Shown here: one piece after another, positions 55,210-64,000 of the stretch
Position numbering within the stretch: position 1 is the first letter of the stretch
Layout: each line of letters begins with the position of its first letter
Notes under the pieces: generated by a model
Database searches by the model: none
The model's input: the letters and a program-made list of their open reading frames with translations, nothing else
Told to the model about the DNA's origin: nothing
Made by a program: the position numbers and the translations under genes
NCBI GenBank assembly: GCA_025174535.1
Contig: JALBUN010000048.1
Span: 1,488,001-1,552,000 of the forward strand
Direction: 5' to 3'
Length of the DNA: 64,000 bases
From: Cantharellus purpuraceus
Lineage: Eukaryota > Basidiomycota > Agaricomycetes > Cantharellales > Hydnaceae

Positions 55210-55379
55210 AATGGACTGGACTTAGATCTTTTGTTTTTACCTCAGAGCATTACAATATATTTAGTCATCTACTGGCAGTAAGACTTGAGGGCGATCATTG
55301 TTACGTAAGCGCCCGTCGGTCTTCGCGGAAGTGCATGTTGTGATAGATCAAAGGTCTTTCAGCTTCTAATCTTGTCTTC

Positions 55380-57123
55380 ATGATCATTCAGATCCCAAGC
55401 AAGACCTACTCTCGTAAACGCAGGAGAGCTCTATCTGACCTCACGGACAGCCCTTCTACTAATAGTCCATCTTCTGCTGCAATGTTAGCGTCCTCCAAGA
55501 ACATCCAAGATGCGAAGAGAAGACTCACGACTCGAACACATACAGCTATAAGTAATGGATCAGGATTCACAGGGGAAGCATTTTTCGAGCGACCTATGAA
55601 AAAATTGAAAAGACATTCGAGTTCTACAGCAACGCTTGCTCGGGTCCCACAACCCGTCCCACTTCAAACTGCTTTGCCTCCACATCCCCAATATAAAATG
55701 GCTTCTTCTGAAGCTATATCTTCTCATGCTAGCCTGCTATTGGGAAGCGACACTGGTCCTCAACTCGCGTCGGCGTCTGAGCACATCAGAACTTCTACTT
55801 CTTCTCTTCAACATCAATTTGATTTGGGCCAAAAACAACCCAGTGCTGGCAACCATCTTCCTTTCAGGAGGACGAGGTCCCAGACTCAAAAAGAAAACCT
55901 CCTTTCACGCCCACAAGCTCTAGGCTCACCCTTTCAGGTCGCCTCTGCATCCTTACGGCCTCATACATCTGGCGTGAAAGCTGCTAAACAACTCCGCTCC
56001 TCCAAATTTGTTCGTAGACAATCTGCAGATGTTTTTCGCGCGCATACATCTCCTTCTGCACACTTCCGACGCCGCCCATCTGGCTCGCACGCTCTGCAAA
56101 AGAATTCTACACAGAATCAGGACTGGCTTGTTGCGCCTCGTATCCCTCCATCAGCAGAGGGAAACACTGCACCATTCGATCCTGACATTGACCTTGACAA
56201 ATTACATTCATTTTTCGCACCTCAGGGCTCTTCTACGCCACTTCCAACGAAACGTCCCATCCACCATGGAACGCCGATGACTCCCACACCGTCTATACCA
56301 TTTGAAGACAAGAAGCTGAGTACACGCCAACTTCAAGATATTGTCATGAGTGACACTACGTCAATCCCTGGAGAAAGCTTCCAAAGCTCTGGCGCAGCCA
56401 GTGACCCTCATGTTTCGACTTCTTCCCCGAGAGATCCTCATGTGGTTGAAGGTATTCGGCGAAGTGCTACCGAGCATCCCCATCGGATTGTCCATCTCCC
56501 GCATGATAGTATTTTTTCTTCATTCGACGTTTCGGCTTCTGCAACTACCGTCCGAGTACTGGTTAATCCCCGTTCTGCTCACGATGAGGTCGTGAAAGAA
56601 CCTCTCGCTCAGAACAGCTTACCTAGCTCAATGCGTAATCATACAGGTAAATCGCCTGTTCCAGAAGGCGATAAACTGCATGATATGTTCTCAGTGCTGG
56701 CCCTTGCTGGTTCGTTTACAGCATCTTCAATAATTTCTTCTCACCCAATTCGCAGAGCAAAAGAAACGGGGGCCGTCTGAAGACTCTGGCATAGAGATGA
56801 ACAAGACGCAAGCGAGCTTGAGCATAGAAGAGGCGAAAGGAGTAAACCATGATTGTGGGCTCACACAAACTAAGAAGACAATCTTATCGAAAGAGAGCAT
56901 CTCCGATGAAAAGATAAGCGTCCCTGGCGGTAAGAAACCAGCAATTAGAAAGAGAAAGCAGGGATTTTCAGGCATCAATACAGTTTCCCCACCCTCCGCT
57001 TATCAGAATGTACCAAAACGCCGTGTTCAGGTTTACGCAGACAGTGAACCTCTGATTGCAGCAGATGACGAGGATGACGAGCTGTTGCTTACATCGAAGG
57101 GATGGGATTGGGATCCACAGTAA
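55380..57123 (+). CDS. Basic, disordered protein of unknown function
   Basis: Two exons (55380-56709, 56756-57123) joined in phase 1 by a 46-nt intron give 565 residues. It is Ser/Thr/Pro-rich with basic patches near the start (KTYSRKRRRALSDL, RPMKKLKRHSSS) that look like nuclear signals. No folded domain recognised until the C-terminus, which ends with an acidic run and the motif DELLLTSKGWDWDPQ. It could be a chromatin or cell-cycle adaptor, but this is a guess. It is on the same strand as the sirtuin gene, 0.9 kb upstream of it. Confidence 0.75.
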
Positions 57124-57999
57124 GCTCCTCTCTTGAATGGTGGCCAGTTTTCATTTCCGGTAGTAGAGGAGCTCTTCGTGGGTAAGGAACAGCTAATGTT
57201 ATGGACTTCTTATTCAACTTTCCAACCAGCGATTTTAGAGAGTGCGATTCGGGGCCACAGTGCAGGAGATGTACAGTATTGACCACTCCAGTAGACATTG
57301 ATCGCTTAGTGTTTGGCCAAAGTGCGATTGATGATTGCTTAAAACAAGACGAGATGATGCATGCAACCTTGAAACAAGGGAGCGAGCTTCGCCGACATAT
57401 ATCGTCTATTAAGCGATGTTCGTAAATTACATTGGTAGGTGTAGTCGATTCAAAGTCTTATAATAGAATACGCTTTCATTTGTGGATTTCAAGACTTCAC
57501 CGTGCGCACAGGTCAGCGAGTACTCACATATATACCAGACGGCGCTGTAGCTAGTCCCCCAAGCGTTCGGACGGGGAATATACTCGAAAGGGCTAAATTT
57601 CGACAGGTGTCTTGATGCAACACACATGGTCAATTTATCATTATCTGTCAGTGTTTTTTAATGTGGTCGCATGCGACGTGGAAGCTGTGCGAGTTATTAG
57701 ACGTTTTTCCCTCTGACGCAAAGCAAAAGAATATCGAGGATATACGATGAGTAGGCGGCCAATATTGGTGTGCAGAAATGACGAACTTGGGACGAAAATA
57801 GAGATAAATATTTCTACCTTTGTATACACAAATGGATGCGACTTCTGGCCCACTTCCGAGGCTCGGTTTAGTGTTTTTAGTGTTAAGAGCAAATGAAGTG
57901 TTCCTTGAATCTATGATGATGCAAGAGGCCGCGGACGAAACACGCTTTCAATCTCCGCTCATACCAGCGTACCGTGACCGCGCCACTTGAAAGACGCTC
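57124..57999. other. Intergenic, about 880 bp
   Basis: It holds the 3' flank of the unknown gene and the promoter of the sirtuin. A plus-strand frame from 57201 (75 codons) has no recognisable feature. No gene supported. Confidence 0.45.
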
Positions 58000-60438
58000 A
58001 TGGCCCTTCAGTCTCAAAGCACAAGTGTTTCACGCCGACCTATCACTCATAGAGAGTGTCCCTCCAAGCTTCCGTGGAATACACAGGACTCTCAATATGA
58101 TGACTTGCAGTTTGATGATTCGAGCGATGAGGACCACTTGGTATTAAAGGTAATGCCCTTATTTCCGTTAGGCATATGACCCCACATCATAAGCATGGGG
58201 GTGTGATAGATTCGATGTTTCCCTTACCCTCCGCCTTGTTTTCTCAGACTGTCGTAATGGGTCGAGATGACGTGTATTCCGATCCGCATCTAAAAGCACA
58301 GTTCTCTGAGGGTGATTATTCACTACTCTTGCGCGTTCAGCGGATGACTGACATAACCTTTGAAGCTGCGGTTCTGTGGACAGATGAAGATGTTTGTACG
58401 ATGACGGTTGATGCCCAAGAGAAAGGTATGGCTAGGTAACTCACTGAAGCACCTTCTCCATCCATTTCTTCCCCAGGAATGGAGTGGTGGCTCAAGGAGT
58501 ACGTAGAGAAGCGTGCCATTCCGCCCCGAAAGTTGTTGCTCGCCTTTGGACTTCTTTTCGTAAGGATGTTTATACGGTCTCGTCTATGATATGTCACTTA
58601 TACTCTCTGCTTGAATCATGTTTAGAGTAAAGATATGCCTGAACCTGACCACGAAAAAACTCTGAAGATGTTGAAGATGACACTTCTGCGCATGTGAGCT
58701 ATTTACCGAATGGCCTTTCGCCTATGCTGAAGTGAACAGTGTGAAGCGTCGAGAACGGCTTACGCAGTACAATACTATTTCGGATGTTGTTAACTTGTTG
58801 CAGAAAGCACATCGTATTATGGTGCTCTCGGGTGCTGGGATATGTGCGTCATTAAGTTCAGAGCTGGTTGAGGTCGTACTCAAAGTTTTTTTTTTTTTTT
58901 TTGGGGGACATTATGGACTCAGCCGTCTCTTCGGGCATTCCTGACTTCAGGTCAAAGAATGGACTATACCAAATGCTCAATTCCACACATGAATTTGATT
59001 TGGACGATCCTCAACAGATGTTTGATCTTCAGTTCTTCAAAGATGATCCGCGTGTTTTTTAGTGAGCCATTCATCACCCTATGGAGTAGCCTGAACCAAT
59101 TGTGTCAATTTGTGCAGTTCCTTTGCAAAGCAAGTTTGCCTAAGGCTATTTATGGTCTGAATTGATGAGCTGATGCAGGAGTTATGCAAACAGGCAAATT
59201 TACCCATCCAACCATGAGCCATCGCTTTCCCATTATTTTATCAAACAACTAGAAATGCAACAGAAGGTACTAGTTATACTTGCTTATAAGCCACTTCTGA
59301 TGTATATGCACAGCTTCTTCGTAATTACACACAGAATATAGACGATCTGGAAGGTTCAGCAGGAATCCAAGCCGTATTACAATGCCATGGTTCATTTTCC
59401 AAGGCACGTGACTGTGTCTCCCATAGCAGGCTCAGTATCTTCATCGTCCTACAGGCAACATGTTTAGAGTGTGGTACCCAATTTCCTGGCAAAGTTCTCG
59501 AGCCCGATGTCCTAGCGCAACGCGTTCCTTATTGTAAGTTATGTCCACCGCCAGCACCAAAGCCATCCAAAAAGAAAAAGAAGTTCAATGATCGTTGGGA
59601 CGGCGGGGATGAAACGGAATCAGAAGTGGATGAACCGTCTAAAGCAATTTTGAAGGTACGTTGACTGAACGTCGTCATATGTAGGGTGGTAAGTGATGGA
59701 TCATTACAACAGCCAAACATAACCTTTTTCGGTGAGAAGTTGACCGACAAATTTGACAAGCTATTGCGTTTGGATAGAGAGTGTGTGGATCTCCTTATCG
59801 TTATGGGGACGTCTTTGAAGGTGACTTATATCGTGCTGGTTTGTTCTGTTCTGACTTGTGATTGGAAGGTTACACCTGTATCAGAGATATTGAGCCACAT
59901 ACCGCATTCTGTTCCACAAGTAAGAATCATCATGCGCAGGGTGATCTTACGTTTATTCAGATACAGATATTGATCAATAAGACACCAATCAAGCACATGA
60001 ATGCCGATGTGGGTATTTATATTTACAAGTTACTAAAATGCTGCTAGAATTGACTTATTCGCTTAGGTTGTTCTCCTTGGAAATGCGGACTCAGTTGTGC
60101 GCCATCTGTGCGCCGTGTTGGGACCTGGGTGGGACCTCCCGTTTTCTAGTAGCAGCACCCAGCGGCCTGCGACCAGAAAGCGGAGCTCGTCGCAATCACT
60201 GGAAAATCAAACGCAAGATGCGCCAAGGCGAGTAGGAAACAGGTGAGAATCGTCTTTCCTTTTCCATTTATACCTGCATTCACACCTGCCCGTTTGTAGC
60301 CATGTGTGGTTGTTTGAAGGGGCGGAAGGCGGAGAACTCGTCGCAAATTTGGAAGCACAGGCTCAGACGGCATTCGACGCGAACATTGAGAGCAAACCTT
60401 TGGATACGCGTCAGCCCAAGAGAGCTCGAGCCTCGTGA
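58000..60438 (+). CDS. Class I sirtuin (Sir2/Hst1-like NAD-dependent protein deacetylase)
   Basis: Fifteen exons with consistent phases give 539 residues. Catalytic blocks: RIMVLSGAGI joined to SVSSGIPDFRSKNGLY, VFYSFAKQIYPSNHEPSLSH, the catalytic LLRNYTQNIDDLEG and CHGSF, zinc ligands CLEC and CKLC, FFGEKLTDKF, and the NAD-binding LIVMGTSLKV then LLINKTP-like ILINKTPIKHMNADVVLLGN. HVWLFEGAEGGELV near the end is typical of the Sir2/Hst1 branch, which deacetylates histones in the nucleus. A Lys-rich then acidic insert (PSKKKKKFNDRWDGGDETES) follows the second zinc pair. Exon 7 is 12 nt. Introns at 59130-59193 and 59404-59454 use GC donors. Intron 5 carries a run of 17 T. Confidence 0.95.
58886..58902 (+). 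repeat. T17 tract in sirtuin intron 5
   Basis: A 17-base T run is followed by five G just before the acceptor. It may serve as an extreme polypyrimidine tract; its length is likely unstable. Confidence 0.8.
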
Positions 60439-61701
60439 AGCTGGATATCGTATGTCTGCTGATTTTATACCTCCGGCAGCCCGTTTGGGCATATCGCGAC
60501 TTGGATGTTGCGTACCTACCTATAGTGACTGGCGACTTTCTCGCTCACACTTTATTCCTGTTGCTGTCGTTGCTGTCGTTGCACTATCAATTAAATATAT
60601 GCGGTTGTATTGCTAAGAAGGAAGAGGCAGGGTTTTCAATGGTTTTTAGACCACTGTCTTTGATCACGTCAGTTCGATGGAGTGGCTCTGAGAGGCTGAC
60701 CAAGCTGGTCAACGCCGAACTGTAGTCTCCCCGCACGTGTCGCCATCGGTAACATTGATAAACCCTTGACTACATTGGGATATGAGAGAAGGCATGCAAT
60801 TGCATAGCACATGGCAAGTCGAGCAGGACAATGCTAGAAACGCGTCGCAAATATGGCAGGCAGTACTTGCTTGCGGCTTTGCCAGACCCTAAAATATTCG
60901 CGGTGGTTAAAAGTGACAAACTTGAAGTATCAAGAATACTTGTGTTTAAATGAGCTTGAGGCCTTGAGGGACTGGGTGGCATTCTCACTGGGTGGAGAGT
61001 CTAGCTTGTTCCTGACTTCAAGCCCAACGTCAACCTTGGAACTGTGGAAGTGACCAGTGGCAATCTCTGCTCGAGCTCCGCAGCAGTTCCCATCCAACCC
61101 AGAGCCACCAGCTCATCCAGAGCGGGTTTGCTACAATTCTATCAAAATGACCTGGTCGAGGAGTCTACAAAGGCCCTCGATCGACGAGCTCGAAGACTTT
61201 GGGCTCGCATACCTCCAGAACACTTTCCAGAATTCATGAATTTCTGCAGTGCGAAGTAGCCGATGCTCTATTATACCTGCCGTGCACTGGCTTTTCTATC
61301 TAACCCTATCCATATCTGAGTATACATTAAGCGGTTGAAAATCAGATCATGTTAAAACCATGGGGTGCATGTACATAGTAGTTAAAACCAGAGGGTTCAA
61401 GCCTCAGGCCTCAGGACTCAAGGGCCGTATAGGAATGATATCTGCATGACTGAGCTCAAACACTTTCACAATTATTGATTTTGCAGAATAGGTTTCCACG
61501 CAGACACCCTCATGAGACAGTTAATGGGGTGTCTCCGCCCAGTTTGCCTTCAAATTAGGAACGACATCACTGTCAATGAGACCATTTACACGAGCGTTAG
61601 CTAGAAGGGCTTTGAGAGATAGTGCTGAAACAGACGTACACGCTCTCGGAGACAAAAATTGTGGCGCAGAAGGAATGAAATTCGTCGGATAGACGCTTAC
61701 T
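60439..61701. other. Convergent spacer with weak small open frames
   Basis: A plus-strand frame ending at 61259 is preceded by a CTAG acceptor-like site (61002) and reads VPDFKPNVNLGTVEVTSGN and later GLLQFYQNDLVEESTKALDR. A second, 60800-60930, reads RRKYGRQYLLAALPDPKIFA. They might be exons of one small gene, but I could not join them or recognise a family. Confidence 0.25.
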
Positions 61702-63240
61702 TCAACGTCGAAGGCGTAGCCTGAAGGCATTCTTGCAAGCCTTTGATTCCTTTGAGAGATAGTCCTCGTAAAAGCCTACTATGAACTCCTCAGCCTTGAA
61801 GCCGAATTTATTATAAAGCAACTATCATGGAACAGGTGTCACTCCAAGATCCCATTTTAAAATATCTCAGACATACCATGGCGGGGTTGTTAGCCGAGAC
61901 ATGGAGTGTGATGTCTCTCCTAGGATTTGCGGTGATCAGATAATACAGCATAATACTGCCGTCAGCGTTACAAAAGGTACAGGCAGAGCAAAGCATATGG
62001 TCGTACCTAGCAATATTTACATTTTCCCAGCCAGGTCGAACGACAAGATATGTGAGGTATGTCTCTTCAGGAGAGCTTAGAAACGCGGCGCCAACCACAA
62101 GTCGCCCGTACGTAGCGACAATGGTGCACTGTGTGGGTGTGTACTGTAACGAGTCTGATACTAAGAGGGTCAAATGAGGCTCAGAGCTATGTGGGACACA
62201 ATGGTCGCAAATGCTGCTAACCGTCAATACCGGGCCAGAAAATTCGTGAAAGTAGGTCATGGATTTGAGAAAGATGAACGGGTTGGAGAGTGCTGTAATC
62301 AATCGGAGCATGTATTGTGACTGGCATCTCTTCATCTGGACTGAGGCATTGAGGTAGGTATTTACAAAGGAGACACGAAATATCCGGTAAACTCACTGTC
62401 TCCAAGAATAATGTAGCCTGATGTCAGATAACAGATCCATCCATGGTGCAGATGTTTCCCAGTCTCTGTGTATTGGGCGTTGGTGTTCCTCGTATGTTCC
62501 ATGGGTTCCCAGCAGGCGAGATGCGAAGGATGACACGTATGGTGTTTTCCGAATGGAATACAGAGCCCATAATGTCTCTTCATTGGGGGCAGAGTATGAT
62601 GGAAGTGGGGTTGGAAGTCTCAAAGTTTGGTGCTGAGGCTCTGGGTTCCGTAGGGCATCATATGAAAAGGTAGCGTTTTCTAACTTGACAAGCTAGCAGA
62701 TATTGAGACACAAGAAATAATCAATACAAATTTCGTACCTTTCGGAGCTTGAGTCGTCTCTTGAGGATGGCTTCGCCAATAGTCCAAGTCTTTCTTCCTG
62801 CGGCCGCGGTGTTCTCAAGCCACCCTCGAAGATCATTGACTTCCGACAATGTTAGAGGACGTAGTTTATTTTTCTGGTCATGCACAATCTGTGTGGGAAC
62901 TGATTGGTGAAAAGGTTGCAGCACTTACATACGGATCAAGTTCTGAGTTGTCACTTAGAAGCTGCAGTCGTGCAGTCATATAACTTTCCTTTGGAAGGAT
63001 GTCATCGAAGTCGTGTTCCAGAAGCGGGCTTTCCAGGAGAGAGTGGAGAGATATCCCTGCCATAGTAGCAGTCTTTGACGGTCGAGTAGACGTTCGAAGA
63101 GCTCTCCCTGAATTATTCTTGACTCGTTTACTTCGCCTCCCCGACTAAGCGCGTCAGCATTATTCAGTGTTTGACATCATAGATTGACCTACAGGCTCCC
63201 AGGAGTCATCAGCTCTCTCTGCACTATCGTTGAAGTTCAT
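61702..63240 (-). CDS. KAT14/CSRP2BP-like GNAT acetyltransferase
   Basis: Eight exons (63193-63240, 62929-63144, 62739-62888, 62397-62692, 62222-62340, 62007-62160, 61877-61955, 61702-61821) give 393 residues. The C-terminal 150 residues are a GNAT fold: HLSQIHDLLSRIFWPGIDVS, CTIVATYGRLVVGAAFLSSP, YLTYLVVRPGWENVNIARSI (the acetyl-CoA loop, with a non-standard RPGWENVN core), ITLHVSANNPAMLLYNKFGF and EEFIVGFYEDYL. The long N-terminal part with ETLWALYSIRKTPYVSSFAS resembles KAT14 (CSRP2BP), an ATAC-complex subunit in animals. A nuclear role is supported by the basic SGRRSKRVKNN near the N-terminus. The substrate is unproven. Confidence 0.82.
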
Positions 63241-63297
63241 TGGGTAAATGCCGCGCAGTGATGCAGTCACGTCGTGAGTCACGCGTACTGTGGCTGT
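63241..63297. promoter_or_regulatory. Compact bidirectional promoter, 57 bp
   Basis: It separates the start codons of the acetyltransferase and chloride-channel genes, which point away from each other. It contains GTCACGTCGTGAGTCACG, two GTCACG-like boxes in tandem that could bind a bZIP factor. Confidence 0.45.
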
Positions 63298-64000
63298 ATG
63301 GCAGACCCACCAGAAATTGAACTAGACGAGAACAGCGCTGGAGAATGGGCATTGGGTGACATTGCTACGTACGTCTCCACGCAATAGCCTGGAATTGACT
63401 GCAAATATTCAAGTATTGCAGGGTTTCGACGGGACGCGATAGATTGGGATGTGGAAGCCGTCCTCCATTGCCTCAATCACCTCGCCAAGGGTCACCATTT
63501 CAGGACGAGGAGCTTGATGAGCTTCACAGATTCTCGGATACCACGATCAAATATGAGGATGGCAATACCATCGGTGCGTTGCCAATCTTTCGAAGAGCTG
63601 AGCAGTCTTATGTGATTCCATATTTAGATTGGATACAGGAAGAAGCAGCAGAACGTCTACGGAAATACGAACTCGCATCCCATAGAGGACTTCGTGGCTT
63701 ACTGCTGCCTCTGTGGGATGCTTCCCGTGTGTGGCTTGTGCTGATAGGTCTGCATGAAACGTCGGTCGCGTCTCATGGATTTACAGGCTTTACAGGCACA
63801 GGTCTAGGGGTGGGGGTAATCGGCGGCTGGCTTGATGTTCTCGTTGAATGGTATGGAATCTTTATCAAATTCTTAATTTGATTCTATTGTTCCTGTATAG
63901 GCTGAGTGACCTTCGCCACGGTCGTTGCGCCTATGGATTCTTCTACAATCAAGTTGCATGCTGTAGTGGTCTTGACCGTGATTCAGTCTTTCTGTATATC
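63298..64000 (+). CDS. CLC-type chloride channel/transporter, 5' part only (runs off right edge)
   Basis: Five exons are visible (63298-63368, 63422-63573, 63628-63747, 63787-63850, 63901 to about 63977). The acidic N-terminal cytosolic region (HRFSDTTIKYEDGNTIDWIQ) matches the conserved start of fungal CLC proteins. The first membrane helix (FTGTGLGVGVIGGWLDVLVE) and the typical WLSDLRHGRCAYGFFYNQVA loop with paired Cys follow. The selectivity-filter helices lie beyond the window. Fungal Gef1-type CLCs move chloride in Golgi, vacuole or plasma membrane and support copper loading of the high-affinity iron oxidase. Most of the gene is missing, so the subfamily is open. Confidence 0.87.

Noticed and set aside
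1..64000. tRNA genes, rRNA, CRISPR arrays, transposase or reverse-transcriptase genes
   Set aside because: I looked for T-loop-like motifs, regularly spaced repeats and characteristic protein motifs on both strands and found none I could support.

Overview
The window is nuclear DNA of a filamentous basidiomycete, most likely an Agaricomycete. Nearly every gene is cut by introns of about 45-60 nt with GT/GC-AG ends. The F-box proteins have the layout typical of agaricomycetes, and the iron-responsive GATA factor, OPI1, NUP85, REX1, RIB3, PCP1 and sirtuin genes are fungal in character. All gene models were spliced by hand from the sequence, using protein-family conservation to choose phase and splice sites. 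I saw no rRNA, tRNA, CRISPR array or intact transposon.

Layout. 0-7 kb is GC-rich: a forkhead factor cut by the left edge, a divergent coiled-coil protein, a mitochondrial phosphate carrier and two F-box-type genes. 7-8.6 kb is non-coding and carries diverged tandem repeats and a G-run/C-run palindrome. 8.65-11.1 kb is a two-finger GATA repressor of the SreA/Fep1/Urbs1 iron family; its unusually long second intron holds two perfect ATCWGATAA sites. After 2.5 kb without a clear gene comes OPI1 (regulator of phospholipid synthesis) and a small unknown gene. 17.6-23.9 kb has two family-16 methyltransferases flanking a REX1-type RNA exonuclease. 24.3-28.3 kb has a membrane-tethered aspartic protease and a mitochondrial rhomboid protease. 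29-32.1 kb is a coiled-coil, repeat-containing gene that looks frameshifted, partly by a 17-bp tandem duplication.

32-42 kb is metabolic: RIB3 (riboflavin synthesis), then two DAL5-type major-facilitator transporters on either side of a small zinc-finger gene. The second transporter appears to have a frame-breaking deletion. 42-48.7 kb has an F-BAR RhoGAP and the nucleoporin NUP85. 48.7-53.6 kb is gene-poor. 53.6-64 kb has a triose-phosphate-translocator-like carrier, an unknown basic protein, a class I sirtuin, a KAT14-like acetyltransferase and, running off the right edge, a CLC chloride channel.

The genes are mostly unrelated housekeeping genes and do not form a pathway cluster. The most notable signals are the candidate autoregulatory sites inside the iron-repressor gene, nine GC-AG introns (seven per cent of about 128 spliced by hand) concentrated in five genes, five micro-exons of 12-22 nt, and two genes with 17-bp-scale frame-breaking indels.
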